Part shown: positions 48,301-55,460 of the stretch, in pieces
Layout: every line of letters begins with the position of its first letter
Numbering within the stretch: the first letter of the stretch is position 1
Assembly: GCA_013397115.1 (NCBI GenBank)
Contig: VWZW01004081.1
Location: forward strand, 906,624-970,623
Reading direction: 5' to 3'
Length of the DNA stretch: 64,000 nucleotides
Source: Edolisoma coerulescens
Lineage: Eukaryota; Chordata; Aves; Passeriformes; Campephagidae
Program-made: the position numbers and the translations under genes
The notes under the pieces: model-generated
What the model was told of the DNA's origin: nothing
The model's database searches: none
What the model saw: the letters and a program-made list of their open reading frames with translations, nothing else

Positions 48301-50052
48301 TTAAAATAAGGGAGCTATCAGAAAGGCACTGAAATAACTAAAGTAATATACAGAGTAGTTCACCAATAAAAGAAGGAGGCTTTCAGCCATAATTAGGCTT
48401 AGTAGACTAAGAAGCCATTACAATACTGGGAAATGTTCTAGTGCCAAGCAATTCAATTAATGGAATGGTTTGTAACTACTGTCACATAAGGATCTTGACA
48501 GTAGTGAATGCCAGGGCAGAAATGACTGCTTGTAGGCTACTGGAAGACTTTAGCCATATTCTAAACATCAGAGTATTTTTTCCTTTTTCAAAGCAAATTG
48601 CAAGGTCAGCTGCAGAAAATGTGAGTAGACAGTGACAGACTTAGATAAGTAACTTGTGTAGTCAACAGCTCAAGCTAAATTAATGATCAGCTTTTATGAA
48701 AAAAAAATGAAGTAAAGCATTCAGGGCTCTTGCACTTAATGTAAGTATGCTCTGCACTGAAAAATGTTTAGTTTACTAATGTACTTCAGGAGAGTGAGAA
48801 GGATGTGGGTTTTTGCTTGGAAAACCAGCACAAAATATAGTGTCAGGTATATTTTTACTGGTAGGAAGATCACTTGTGCTAGAGGATGTATTTGCTGTAT
48901 TTGTATTTTTCTGTCTTATTTTTGGGCTTCATTCATGTCTAAGAATTAAATTGGAACTTATGCTTTATTTCCCTTTATTGTTACTGCCACTATCTTAGAT
49001 GGAACTTCTTGACAGAAGTGTAGTTTTAGATTCTAGAATTGGGAATAAATGCTTTTTAATCACATCAGTTCATCTCGTGGACTCTTAATTAACCAATGTG
49101 GACAGAACTAAACAGGGATGAAACTGAAAATTGGTTTGGGTACTCTTCTCTAGACAAGGAAATGTGTTGGTTCCATAATTATTCTAGTTACTGAGAAGAC
49201 CTATAAACATGAAGGAGGTAAAGCTAACATATAGAAACATGTTCCTTTTTTCATCAATACTCATACTAGTTGGCTGAACTATCACTGAAAGCAGAACTCT
49301 GGAACTTGTTTTAAAATACTGTTGTTCATGGAGGCCTTGCCAGAGTCTGATGTATGTAAGTGTGGGTATGAGTAGAGCAGCAAAGTGACTGTTACTCCAC
49401 TGAATTCACTGTGGCTGCATCTCAAAGTGGCCAAAGAAGGGCTGGAAGTTCTAAGTGTGAGGATACTATGTCATTATCTTTTTGAATTCAACAGTGGGGT
49501 TTTTTTATTACAGAGATTTCCCTTCCAATAAAAGAAGAACCATCTCCCATATCTAAAATGAGACCAGTAACAGCCAACATCACTACGATGCCAGTGAATA
49601 CAGTGATATCCCGTCCACCTCCGCAGATCCAAATGGCCCCTCCTCCTGTGTCCTTAGAACCAACAACCAGCTTGTCTGTAAGTTTGGAAAACCAACTTGA
49701 AGCCCTCTTGGATGGAACTTTACCATCAGGTAATGAAATTCCTCAACTGACAAGCAGTAATGAGGACAGAGAGTCATTTTCTTTAATTGAAGACCTCCAG
49801 AATGATCTGCTTAATCACTCCAGCATTTTAGATCACTCTCATTCACCCATGGAAACATCTGACCCACAGTTTACTACTAATAATTCTTGTCTGTCTCTTG
49901 ACCTTCCCGATACAAATTTGGACAATATGGAATGGCTGGACATTACAATGCCCAGCTCCTCATCTGGACTCACCCCTCTCAGTTCTGCTGCCCCGAGCGT
50001 GTTTTCCACTGACTTTCTAGATCCACAAGATCTGCAGTTGCACTGGGATTAA
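3181..50052 (+). CDS. MRTFB: MRTFB (MKL2) spliced coding region, gene-level entry
   Basis: Myocardin-related transcription factor B binds monomeric G-actin through RPEL motifs and stays cytoplasmic. When actin polymerises it enters the nucleus and coactivates SRF on CArG-box genes for cytoskeleton, muscle and neuronal function. The short form joins 13196-13316, 26768-26833, 27812-27867, 28434-28509, 29573-29734, 30263-30447, 35066-35206, 36647-36894, 38459-38612, 40793-41815, 43162-43317, 45736-45894, 46175-46312, 47737-47797 and 49514-50052. That is 3282 coding nt plus TAA, or 1094 residues. Replacing the first exon by 3181-3334 gives 1105 residues. The 11-residue difference matches the two mammalian isoform lengths as I recall them (1088 and 1099). 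Domain order is RPEL1-3, basic region, Q-rich stretch, SAP, leucine zipper, PPxY, C-terminal activation domain. MRTFA and myocardin are the alternatives, but the MIDSSKKQQQG start and exon wording fit MRTFB. No frameshift or internal stop was found. Confidence 0.96.
6429..6445. repeat. (CA)n microsatellite
   Basis: An uninterrupted run of about eight CA units, followed by A-rich sequence with ACCC interruptions. It is a simple-sequence repeat in an MRTFB intron and is likely polymorphic in length. Confidence 0.9.
7311..7465 (+). repeat. CR1 LINE 3' fragment (diverged)
   Basis: Blocks of the CR1 3' region appear in order in the sense direction: TTTCCCAGAGAATTTGTGGA, ATCTCCACCCGTGGAGATA, CTGTCCTGGGCAGCCTGTTC, a GACCCTGCTCCAGCAGGG block and GTGATCTCAAGAGGCTGC. 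Sequence identity is clearly lower than for the copy at 55191. It is 5'-truncated, as is usual for CR1. Confidence 0.85.
12880..13195 (+). promoter_or_regulatory. MRTFB: Putative internal MRTFB promoter and 5' UTR of the short isoform
   Basis: The sequence turns sharply CpG-rich from about 13010 to 13140 (GGCGGGCGGGCAG, GGCGGCGCGGCGGCGCCGG), directly upstream of the MIDSS exon. An AP-1 consensus TGACTCA lies at 12903-12909. No TATA box is obvious, which fits a CpG-type promoter. The base at 13036 is N, so the core is incompletely sequenced. A pyrimidine tract followed by CTAAAG at about 13185 could instead be a splice acceptor, with the GC-rich block being a separate exon or unrelated. Confidence 0.55.
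13061..13096 (+). CDS. Upstream ORF (11 codons plus stop) in putative short-isoform 5' UTR
   Basis: ATG at 13061 sits in a strong context (GCGCCATGG) and encodes MGGAAAPGLLP before TAG at 13094-13096. It ends 99 bases before the main ATG at 13196. If the 5' UTR is continuous across this stretch, it would be a classical short uORF that lowers translation of the short isoform but permits reinitiation. Whether it is present in the mature transcript depends on the transcription start and on a possible splice acceptor near 13185. Confidence 0.45.
   Translation: MGGAAAPGLLP
13196..13316 (+). CDS. MRTFB: MRTFB alternative first coding exon 1b (short isoform)
   Basis: ATG at 13196 is in a near-ideal context (CCCACCATGA). 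The 40 residues start MIDSSKKQQQGFSEILPAGD and end SQKSLKE, followed by one base (phase 1) before a GTCAGT donor. MIDSSKKQQQGF is the N-terminus I recall for the widely annotated mammalian MRTFB isoform. The segment precedes RPEL1 and has no named domain. Its phase is identical to exon 1a, so the two first exons are interchangeable without changing the downstream frame. Confidence 0.93.
16071..16126 (+). repeat. 56-bp perfect direct repeat, copy 1
   Basis: This segment runs from TTTCTTTGCTTAGGC to GGAGGAAAT and is identical, base for base, to 17684-17739, which is 1613 bases downstream. The flanks are unrelated on the left and only weakly alike on the right. It matches no repeat family I recognise. 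Its first 13 bases resemble a splice acceptor (pyrimidine run then TTAG), but no matching donor follows. Confidence 0.9.
17684..17739 (+). repeat. 56-bp perfect direct repeat, copy 2
   Basis: Second copy of the sequence at 16071-16126, same orientation and no mismatches. After the identical block copy 1 continues with CCCC and copy 2 with GCCCC. Perfect identity in otherwise unconstrained intron sequence implies a recent duplication or an assembly artefact. Confidence 0.9.
19978..20460. other. GC-rich intronic segment of unknown nature
   Basis: A sharply bounded GC-rich block of about 480 bases in AT-rich intron, with overlapping open frames on both strands (for example 20130-20519 plus and 20165-20488 minus). 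CpGs are scattered (CTCGGTCCTCGGGTT, CCCGGCTGC, GCCCGCTGCC), but fewer than in a classical island. No protein family, tRNA or repeat is recognised. Possibilities are an old repeat, an enhancer or a minor alternative promoter. Confidence 0.35.
25850..25900 (+). repeat. Short tandem triplication
   Basis: The motif TTTGAAAGTATAAA occurs at 25851, again at 25870, and as TTTGATAGTATAAA at 25886, with spacings of 19 and 16 bases. This is a small three-copy minisatellite in the intron, probably produced by replication slippage. Confidence 0.75.
26768..26833 (+). CDS. MRTFB: MRTFB coding exon 2: RPEL1
   Basis: 66 bases between TTGTCAG and a GTAAGA donor. With the base carried over from either first exon it encodes VLQLRLQQRRTREQLVDQGI followed by MP, short-isoform residues 41-62. 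This is RPEL motif 1, an actin-binding helix in which RRTREQL replaces the canonical RPxxxEL core. This variant core is normal for the family. The next codon (Pro) is split across the intron in phase 1. Confidence 0.95.
26834..27811 (+). other. MRTFB: MRTFB intron (978 bp)
   Basis: GT-AG intron with GTAAGA donor and TTCACAG acceptor. It is AT-rich. No repeat or RNA gene is recognised. Confidence 0.8.
27812..27867 (+). CDS. MRTFB: MRTFB coding exon 3: linker to RPEL2
   Basis: 56 bases completing the split proline and encoding PLKSPAAFHEQIKSLERAR, residues to 81. It ends on a complete AGG codon before GTAAAC. The PPLKSPAAFHEQ wording is the conserved start of the RPEL1-RPEL2 spacer in MRTF proteins. 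The methionine of IMPPLK in the preceding exon corresponds to the start of a shorter MRTFA form. Confidence 0.95.
27868..28433 (+). other. MRTFB: MRTFB intron (566 bp)
   Basis: GT-AG intron from GTAAAC to TTTTAAG. AT-rich, no recognised feature. Confidence 0.8.
28434..28509 (+). CDS. MRTFB: MRTFB coding exon 4: RPEL2
   Basis: 76 bases encoding TENFLKHKIRSRPDRSELVR and then MHILE, residues 82-106 plus one base. RSRPDRSELVRMHIL is a canonical RPEL core (RPxxxEL) that contacts G-actin. Donor is GTACGT after GAAG. Codons here are GC-rich relative to the intron, consistent with selection. Confidence 0.96.
28510..29572 (+). other. MRTFB: MRTFB intron (1063 bp)
   Basis: GT-AG intron from GTACGT to TTCTTTTAG. 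Two short open frames (28618-28821 and 28839-29066) are without family resemblance or splice context. Nothing else is seen. Confidence 0.75.
29573..29734 (+). CDS. MRTFB: MRTFB coding exon 5: RPEL3 and nuclear-import basic residues
   Basis: 162 bases encoding residues 107-160, starting ETFAEPSLQATQMKLKRAR, then LADDLNEKIAQRPGPMELVE and ending SVKEAII. KIAQRPGPMELVEKNIL is RPEL3. The preceding KLKRAR cluster is one half of the bipartite import signal that actin masks. The exon ends ATAG before GCAAGT, a GC rather than GT donor. The only nearby GT (after GCAA) would shift the frame. Confidence 0.95.
29735..30262 (+). other. MRTFB: MRTFB GC-AG intron with tandem acceptor (528 bp)
   Basis: The donor reads ATAG|GCAAGT, the strong consensus seen at functional GC-AG introns. 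The acceptor reads CATTTTAGCAG|TT, so two AGs lie three bases apart (after 30262 and after 30265). Use of the first gives EAIIAVGQ and the second EAIIVGQ. Both keep the frame. As I recall, the human protein has an extra residue (Gly) at this junction, which favours the first AG. Confidence 0.88.
30263..30447 (+). CDS. MRTFB: MRTFB coding exon 6: acidic and Ser/Pro-rich spacer
   Basis: 185 bases (182 if the second AG at 30265 is used) ending ACACAG before GTACAG, residues up to 222. It contains VGQENYPQALDDFSFDEDSS and then DALSPDQPASQESQGS, an acidic, phosphorylatable spacer highly conserved between MRTFA and MRTFB. Its SSDALSP core carries proline-directed serine sites. Phase 0 at its end. 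Confidence 0.95.
30448..35065 (+). other. MRTFB: MRTFB intron (4618 bp)
   Basis: GT-AG intron, AT-rich. It holds an ancient CR1-like LINE relic at about 33600-34280. The rest (30448-33600 and 34280-35065) contains no recognised gene, RNA or young repeat. Confidence 0.7.
33600..34280 (+). repeat. Ancient CR1/L3-type LINE relic (reverse-transcriptase region)
   Basis: Conceptual translation from about 33650 reads LGDLIAFLNN then SATDVIWLDLLLDDIKH. The DVIWLDLL piece aligns with the DVVYLDFSKAFD reverse-transcriptase motif of CR1/L3 elements. Further on, VTINNLDV resembles the FINDLD block. Near 34185-34270 GAAGTGCTAATGCCACTGTA and GTGAGACCCTACATGGAATA correspond to the CR1 segment encoding 'ALVRPHLEYCVQF', followed by a remnant of SKKD. 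The frame is broken by stops and indels and the catalytic Asp pair is not recognisable, so it is dead. It is sense to MRTFB. Confidence 0.6.
35066..35206 (+). CDS. MRTFB: MRTFB coding exon 7: Pro/Thr-rich spacer
   Basis: 141 bases, 47 codons in phase 0, residues 223-269, from TATCCACCT after ACTAG to GTGAAG before GTGGGT. It encodes YPPLTSPVPEFLKTPSTIEQ, a Thr-rich run, and SAAKPGPTLVK. PEFLKTP and KPGPxLVK are shared with mammalian MRTFB as I recall it. The Thr-rich middle is the least conserved part of the N-terminal half. Confidence 0.93.
35207..36646 (+). other. MRTFB: MRTFB intron (1440 bp)
   Basis: GT-AG intron from GTGGGT to AAACAG. AT-rich, nothing recognised. An open frame beginning at 36479 merely reads through the acceptor into the next exon. 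Confidence 0.75.
36647..36894 (+). CDS. MRTFB: MRTFB coding exon 8: basic SRF-binding region and Q-rich stretch
   Basis: 248 bases, residues 270-351 plus two bases. KHRSKKCKEPKPRVKKLKYH at about residues 279-298 is the basic B1 region, which with YIPPDQK contacts SRF and contributes to nuclear import. It is followed by LLQQQQLFLQLQILSQQQQ, the glutamine-rich stretch. The donor is GTATGT after CTGAA, so the lysine codon is completed by the next exon. The domain order is characteristic of the myocardin family. Confidence 0.96.
36895..38458 (+). other. MRTFB: MRTFB intron (1564 bp)
   Basis: GT-AG intron from GTATGT to CTTGAAG. AT-rich; no repeat, RNA or conserved block is recognised. Confidence 0.75.
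38459..38612 (+). CDS. MRTFB: MRTFB coding exon 9: Asn/Ser/Pro-rich linker
   Basis: 154 bases completing Lys352 and ending at residue 403 (LKxx|GTAAAA). It encodes PLNDKQSNNGNSPLNTLNNS followed by PRQNSNVPSRKPGPLPSSLDDLK. The conserved ends (PLNDK and RKPGPLPSSLDDLK) flank a low-complexity Asn/Ser middle. It leads directly into the SAP domain of the next exon. Confidence 0.94.
38613..40792 (+). other. MRTFB: MRTFB intron (2180 bp)
   Basis: GT-AG intron ending ATTTCAG at 40792. A slightly GC-richer patch at 39270-39420 shows no exon signals with frame support. Nothing else is seen. Confidence 0.7.
40793..41815 (+). CDS. MRTFB: MRTFB coding exon 10: SAP domain and leucine zipper
   Basis: The largest internal exon, 1023 bases, 341 codons in phase 0, residues 404-744. 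VAELKMELKLRGLPVSGTKT then DLIERLKTYQ (about 404-433) is the SAP domain, a helix-extended loop-helix that can bind DNA. KLQEKEKQIEELKRKLEQEQ from residue 573, continuing to about 607, is the leucine zipper used for homo- and heterodimerisation. VVIKQE is a SUMO consensus (hydrophobic-K-x-E). SPLPISPSPSEQSSLSTDD is a conserved Ser/Pro block. It ends TTGCAG before GTAAGG. Confidence 0.97.
41816..43161 (+). other. MRTFB: MRTFB intron (1346 bp)
   Basis: GT-AG intron from GTAAGG to CTTTAG. Short open frames at 42417-42987 have no family resemblance. A GC-richer patch at about 42420-42620 is unexplained. Confidence 0.7.
43162..43317 (+). CDS. MRTFB: MRTFB coding exon 11: Gln-rich activation region
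   Basis: 156 bases, 52 codons in phase 0, residues 745-796, from GCTCAATCA to AGAAAG before GTTTGT. It encodes AQSQAGIQTPSQIPAPISSS and then SKQNTITQHALGQTQQIRK. Glutamine makes up about a fifth of it. It belongs to the fast-evolving C-terminal transactivation half; only the SQAGxQT and QxRK ends match what I recall of mammals. Confidence 0.92.
43318..45735 (+). other. MRTFB: MRTFB intron (2418 bp)
   Basis: GT-AG intron from GTTTGT to TTTACAG. The stretch from about 43790 to 45180 is less AT-rich and less A/T-run-laden than neighbouring intron. It includes coding-like open stretches at 44638-44902, but no family was recognised. It may be an old interspersed repeat. Confidence 0.6.
45736..45894 (+). 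CDS. MRTFB: MRTFB coding exon 12
   Basis: 159 bases, 53 codons in phase 0, residues 797-849, from GTTTTTCCACC to AACAAG before GTAAGG. It encodes VFPPATSNAVFSYQTAPITT, QSFINKTSNSNIH and VPSVQNGPAAPNK. VF, QxFINKxSNS and LQNGP-like wording is shared with mammalian MRTFB. It is low complexity, within the transactivation half. Confidence 0.93.
45895..46174 (+). other. MRTFB: MRTFB shortest intron (280 bp)
   Basis: GT-AG intron from GTAAGG to CACACAG, the only intron below 500 bases here. Nothing recognised inside. Confidence 0.85.
46175..46312 (+). CDS. MRTFB: MRTFB coding exon 13: PPxY motif
   Basis: 138 bases, 46 codons in phase 0, residues 850-895, from CCTGGGTCT to CGTGAG before GTAGCT. 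It contains KTKDPPRYEEAIKQTR, a PPxY motif (PPRY) of the kind recognised by WW domains, followed by the EEAI helix. The block is conserved throughout the myocardin family. It is a plausible contact for NEDD4-type ubiquitin ligases or other WW proteins; that is inferred from the motif only. Confidence 0.95.
46313..47736 (+). other. MRTFB: MRTFB intron (1424 bp)
   Basis: GT-AG intron from GTAGCT to CTACAG. It has a T-rich run near 46380-46410 (poly-T and GTTT repeats). No other feature recognised. Confidence 0.75.
47737..47797 (+). CDS. MRTFB: MRTFB coding exon 14: conserved MDDLFDILIKSG
   Basis: 61 bases, residues 896-915 plus one base, encoding ISSAHSQQMDDLFDILIKSG before GTAAGC. The acidic-hydrophobic helix QMDDLFDILIKSGE is one of the most conserved C-terminal elements of myocardin-family proteins and lies at the start of the potent activation domain. 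Confidence 0.96.
47798..49513 (+). other. MRTFB: MRTFB last intron (1716 bp)
   Basis: GT-AG intron from GTAAGC to ATTACAG. AT-rich. Nothing recognised; open frames at 48441-48998 are short and have no splice or family support. Confidence 0.75.
49514..50052 (+). CDS. MRTFB: MRTFB last coding exon: C-terminal activation domain and stop
   Basis: Residues 916-1094 and TAA at 50050-50052. It starts EISLPIKEEPSPISKMRPV and ends with FLDPQDLQLHWD. The acidic activation domain includes LENQLEALLDGTLPSGNEIP, SFSLIEDLQNDLLNHSSILD and LDNMEWLDITMP, amphipathic segments typical of myocardin-family transactivators. IKEE is a SUMO consensus next to SP. The LDPQDLxLxWD end is the hallmark C-terminus of MRTFB. 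Confidence 0.97.
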
Positions 50053-51030
50053 GCTATAGCCAATGAGAACACGACCTGCACGTCTCTTTACAGCAGAGGT
50101 CCATTATTATACCATTCAGTTAACATAAATTAAGACAGTAATGTTTGGAAGAACAAATGCTTGAAGCTAATTCCTTATTGATTTTCAAGTTTACAACAGT
50201 GAATCACTTTATGCACCTATCAGTAATGCAGATCAGGGCCCTCTGAAAGCTGTATTTCACAAGTCAAAAAAGGATGATTGTACTTAGTGATTAAAAGTAC
50301 CCCAAGGTAAATGTATCACAAATATTTAAGAAAGATGTCTCTGACTTTGTAATGCTTAAATGAGCAACACAACACGACTAAACTTAGAGTGAGATGTCAG
50401 TTCTCTGTATCGACCCAGTGAGCAAATGTCTGGGGGAGGGGACGTATCACTGCACTTCATTGTTCCTGTGGAAAGCCTGAGCCAGGTTCAGAACTAATTG
50501 TGAGGGCAAAGCAAGTAGAAGCACTGGCTGGTTCAGTGAAATTTCATATATCTAGTCTCTTAATTTGTTCAAGTTGTTTTTATATTTTGCTTTTGTGGAT
50601 TTTAAAACACTTCCCCCATTCTTTAATCATGAGGGAGGAATTTAACTGCATCCAAAGGGATATTAAGTGTAACTGCAAGAAATCCACTGTAGCTATGCCA
50701 GGTAATATTGAGAACACTGAATTTTCTATAGCAATGCTCTGGATTTAATAGCTAGGTTTTAATGTGTATATCAGACAGTTATTTGTATACTCTTTTAACT
50801 TTATATAGCTTATTTTTGTGAACAGAGGGGAACACAGTGGTCTTCAAACAAGAGATTACTATAATGGGAGTAAATATCCTATTTTGCTTTGTGTTTGAGG
50901 ATATTTGTTAGATCATTGAATCCAGTATCTCAGCATATTAGAACAGTTTGAGGAAGTAGAAAAGTTTAATTAATAGTGTTGTACACTACAATCCTGCAAA
51001 CATCTATGCAAGAATAGTCCCAATGCCCTC

Positions 51031-51036
51031 AATAAA
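51031..51036 (+). terminator. MRTFB: Candidate proximal polyadenylation signal AATAAA
   Basis: AATAAA about 980 bases after the stop, followed by a GT-rich stretch (GATGTTTGTAGGATGAG). It could give a short 3' UTR isoform. Hexamer occurrence alone is weak evidence. Confidence 0.35.
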
Positions 51037-54000
51037 AGATGTTTGTAGGATGAGATTGAGTAGGATGAGTTGCAGGGGACAGTACTGACAGGACAACCAT
51101 CATTTCTTAATGAATACTTTGTCTGTTGAACAGCTTTGTCTACCACTACATAACATCAGGGAAGCCAACAGAGAAGCTGCTCAGTGAGAATCCTAAACAC
51201 CAGTATCAGAATGTACTGTTTTGTGATAAGAACGTATATGGCATATCTGAAACAGATAATAGCAAAAATTAAGCTCTTACCTCACAGCACAGCACGTGAA
51301 TATTTTTTTTATTTTAAAGCCCGTAGTTGTTGTTTTCAGAGTCTATTATGAAAGCAGTTAGAAAAACAAAAAATTCAAGTAGAATTAATATACTTTGACA
51401 TTCTATGGTTGTCTCTCAGGTAATAGCTGTTAAATGTTGCCATAGATGACAGAGGCTGATAATCAAACACAAAATTGGAATTTCCTTTTAGGGAATTCCT
51501 AAATTAAGATAAAAGGAAACAGTCCCCCGTTTCCTGAAACAGGGAAACGTGGTATGCTTTCTAATCTGAAAACTGATCTCATTGCATGGTTCTATCCTCA
51601 CCAAAAAGTTTCAAAAGTAAAGTTTTGTAGGAATGAATGAAAAAATGCCCCAAAGCTTTTGCCTACTTCTTAGAATAATGATATGTATCAAAGAAATACT
51701 GAAAACAGTAAATAGCTGTTAACCACTTAGCAACCTTTATGACATTTTTCAAAAAGAAAACAACACCACAATCATGTTAACATCAAACAAATATTTCTGT
51801 CAGAAAATGTTATGGAATTAACTGCAAATTTGCATCTCCAGATGTAACGCATTCTGGCTTACTGATACTACAGAATTCCATTGGCTTCAGATAAAATAAT
51901 GGATTACATCATTGATTCAGGGTTTAAACTGATACCATATGTTTGCATCATATCAATTACAGCACTTTAAATCATTATGTATCTTCACTAGTTTTACTGG
52001 CCAAGAATTACTGTAATATGAAACTAAGTGCAAGAAAACAATCTTTAGATATTTTCCTTACACACAGTTGAAAGACATAATTCCTTATTCCTTCTTGCTG
52101 TGCCTACAATACTTGAGTACAATATTACATGTGGACTGTCTGCCTTAAGCTTTGATGGTATAGGACTTTTCAATAACAGTGAACACTTACATTCAACTTT
52201 TTGCATTCCTGTTCATCATTCTATCTTGAGAGCTAATACTCTGAGATACTAAGTGCCCTCGGCTGTTATGAGAATAAGAATTAAGGACTCTTGGTCTGAT
52301 AAGAACAACTCTGAATTAAATTTAGTGTTCTGCAGTACTGTCAGTTTATTATGTGTGATACACCAGACATCATACAATATATGTGTGGTTAGAGTTATCC
52401 CTTTTTGACCCTGCCTCCTGATTAAATGAGAGGCAAGTAAATTAATTTTTAGAGGACAAATTAACCTAGAGCAACTGTACTGTCATTTTTGATGTGCGTG
52501 TAAATAGAGCTTGAAACTGGCAAAGTCATCTTGCTACAAAATTACCCTTATTGGCAGTGTAGAACGTTAATTAACCCATAGGAATCTATGTGCAGAAATA
52601 AACCCAAACAGTTGAGATGTCTTGTTATCAGTACGGTATAGCTTTCTACTCTGAACGTCTATTTGAAAAAAAAAAAAAAAATTAAGGGATCATTTTAGTT
52701 CCTGAAGTACAAATGTTCTAGTGTAGGGAATGTGTGATTACTTTTTTGTACATTTCAGAATTGTGTATTAAACCTTATATAAAATGGTTTGCTTTAGACT
52801 TTGTTCTGAAATGTGATATGTTTGCCATAGTTGTAAATGCCTGTTTATGGCAGAAATAGGTTTTGCTTAGACTTTTGTGTGTGCATGTTTTACATGAAAA
52901 TTTTTGTAGCACAAATACAATACATCTTAGAAATTTAATGATGACTGTGCAGTTTGACTGCACAGAACTGAATCTTTCTCATTAAGAGAACAGTTGCAAA
53001 GGAATGCACTGGCACTAAATTTGCCATTTAATGGCTGCAGTATACTAACAGAATGCATCCTATCAAGTGTGGTGTTAGTAGGTCCTTCAAAGCAATTAAG
53101 AATACCTTTTAATCAGTGTGGAAATCAAAAGCTGGTTGTTTACACATCTAGACACAGAGCTCAGACAAGTTTTACAAGGCTCATGTTACTCAAGAGGAGT
53201 CACATCCTGTGTTCAGTAGAGAAATGGAATTTTTTATGCACTTTTAGTGCCATTCAGCATGAGTTACAGCAAGGAAATTTACAGGCAAAATTTTGTTTAA
53301 TATTAGAAATAGTTAAAAAAGCATTCTCATACTCTCTCTGAGAATAAAATTAATTTATGGCAGTTGTTCTCTACAGAAATTTAAAGTGTAATCCAGCAAT
53401 GTGCGCTTGCAAAATCAGACCTTTTAAAAGCTGAGGCCACACCTTTTAGAAATAATAACTACTTAATAGTGACATTTATTTCCCAGGTATTTCTAAATTC
53501 ACTAGCAGGAGTCATGTTCAGAGAAGATGGTGTTCAAAACAGAAGTGTCAATATTAAACTTTTCTGTTACATAATCTCAAACATTCAGATGCCTCAAAAG
53601 TGTAGGCACCGTAATTGGAACCCAAGCACAAGCTGCTGAACTATTTTCAAGGCAGAGGAAATGCAATAACAGGATACATTGAACTGGAAGGGCATTATGT
53701 AATCAAAACACAGGAAAGCTCACCGATGTAAATTATTATTTGGATGGCATCTTAAGTATATTATAAACTTAAAGCAAACTCTATTAAAACTGTAAAAAAA
53801 ATCTTCCACTTATCTCTAGTAAGTGTTCTGTTTAAACTCTTTGTATTGTGGTCTATGAAATCACCTTTTAGTGACTTCTAGACCATCCTCCACAAGGTAT
53901 TTTATGTGAGATCTGTGGAATTGAGTTGCGTATAGTATATACATGGCCAATAAAGAGCATCCATTAAAACCTGAAATAATCTCAAATGTTCCTTTTATAC

Positions 54001-54908
54001 CAGTTTGCTAGGAATAAAGTGCAAAAAAGAGACACCTACATCATTCTGTAGTGTCCAATACTGAATATAAAGTCTTTTTAAGTTAAAAGTGCATAAATGT
54101 ATTTGTAGAAATCTAGCCAAAAAAAGCCATTCTAGCTATGAGAGCAAATTCTCAAAAAAAGGCAGGGAATGGTTAATAACTATATAATCACACTATTTTT
54201 ATAAAAATATACAGCTCAGATATTCAAAAGACAGCCTAAAATAAATTATAATAATATAAAAATTTAAATAGGAACCAAAGCATTGCCATTTATATTGCCA
54301 AAGGAGGCACTTTGTATTTTAAAACATAGGAAATTAAGTCCCCAAAAGTGTTATCCATACTTTTTTAAAATTAAGGATGTAGATACTTTCAAAGCTGTTT
54401 TTGATGTTTAACAGTACAGATTTGTTTTTGTTGTTTGAGAAATTTGTAGTAAGTAATAGCACAGGCTTCTTTTCCAGATAGGATTTTCTTCACAGTACTG
54501 CTTGCAGTAGAAATAACGCTAACCCTAGTAGGTGTTTCTCTTCTTATTTTCATAGTCATAATTATGTCTTAGCATCTCATTTTGTGAAAAGAAGAAGATA
54601 AACACCTGTCTCTGGGGCCCTCTTCATTTAAGCACTACTTTACTAAATGCAAATTATGGCAATCAGGGCGTCAGTTTATGTATTGCCTTTCTAGAAGAAA
54701 CCATGATGCCTTTGTATTTGCTGTTTGCACCCCTAAAATCAATTCCATATGTTTGAATGCCATATGTTTTGCACATTGTACTGTATATATGTAATGCATA
54801 CTGTATTTTTATATGTGTACTACATTTATCAAATATTTTGTACATAGTGGCAATATTGTAGCTACTGAGGAAATGTTTGATATTTCAGCATTTTTGCTAA
54901 GTGTCTCA

Positions 54909-54914
54909 AATAAA
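54909..54914 (+). terminator. MRTFB: Likely distal polyadenylation signal AATAAA
   Basis: CAAATAAAAAAGG is followed within 20 bases by ACTGTGTTTATTTGTCCC, a GT/T-rich downstream element, so cleavage is expected near 54925-54935. Recognisable intergenic sequence including a CR1 insertion begins a few hundred bases later. Confidence 0.7.
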
Positions 54915-55190
54915 AAAGGAAAACTGTGTTTATTTGTCCCTGGTTACTACTTAAAAGTGAAAAATATTATTCTGACCTTTATGAGTCTGAAGCATTAGGC
55001 CTATGTTCTAAGCACCTTTCTCACAAAAAGGAGTAAGAATGAATCGGCACTTAGACAAACTCCGAAAGAATTATGGTTTGTCTTCAAAATCAGAGCCAAA
55101 ATCTGTAAGAACAGAGACTTCCTGAACCCTCAGAGTTTAGGTTTGGACTTCCATTTTTTTTAAGCAATTTTTTAATAGGGAGTCATTAAC

Positions 55191-55460
55191 TCATAGAATG
55201 GCCTGGGTTGAAAGGGACCTTAAAGCTCATCTCGTTCCCTGCCATGGGCAGGGACACCTCTCACTATCCCAGGTTGCTCCAAGCCCCATCCACCCTGGCC
55301 TTGGACACTGCCAGGGATGGAGCAGCCACAGCTTCTCTGGGTGACTCACTCCAGTATCTCACCACCCTCACAGTAAAGAACTTCCTCCTAATACCCAATC
55401 TCCACCTACTCTCAGTTTGAATTGGTTCCCCCTTGTCCTCTCACTACATACCTCTTGTAA
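55191..55460 (-). repeat. CR1 LINE 3' fragment, well preserved, antisense
   Basis: The plus strand reads as the reverse complement of a CR1 3' end: TCATAGAATGGCCTGGGTTG, AAAGGGACCTTAAAGCTCAT, CCTGCCATGGGCAGGGACAC, GGTTGCTCCAAGCCCCATCC, CCTGGCCTTGGACACTGCCA, CACCACCCTCACAGTAAAGA, then CTTGTCCTCTCACTACAT. The TCATAGAAT at 55191 is the CR1 3' terminus. Low divergence makes it the youngest repeat in the window. It lies about 260 bases beyond the MRTFB polyadenylation signal. Confidence 0.95.

Larger units (their letters stand above)
50053..54932 (+). other. MRTFB: MRTFB 3' UTR (about 4.9 kb)
   Basis: No gene or repeat is seen from the stop codon to about 54.93 kb. The region is AT-rich with several AATAAA hexamers (51031, 52597, 53343, 53949, 54013, 54909) and a 16-base A-run at 52666-52681 that could cause false internal priming in cDNA libraries. 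A Pumilio-type TGTATATA lies near 54782. The distal end was chosen because 54909 has a GT-rich downstream element. The length agrees with the long 3' UTR of mammalian MRTFB, from memory. Confidence 0.75.
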
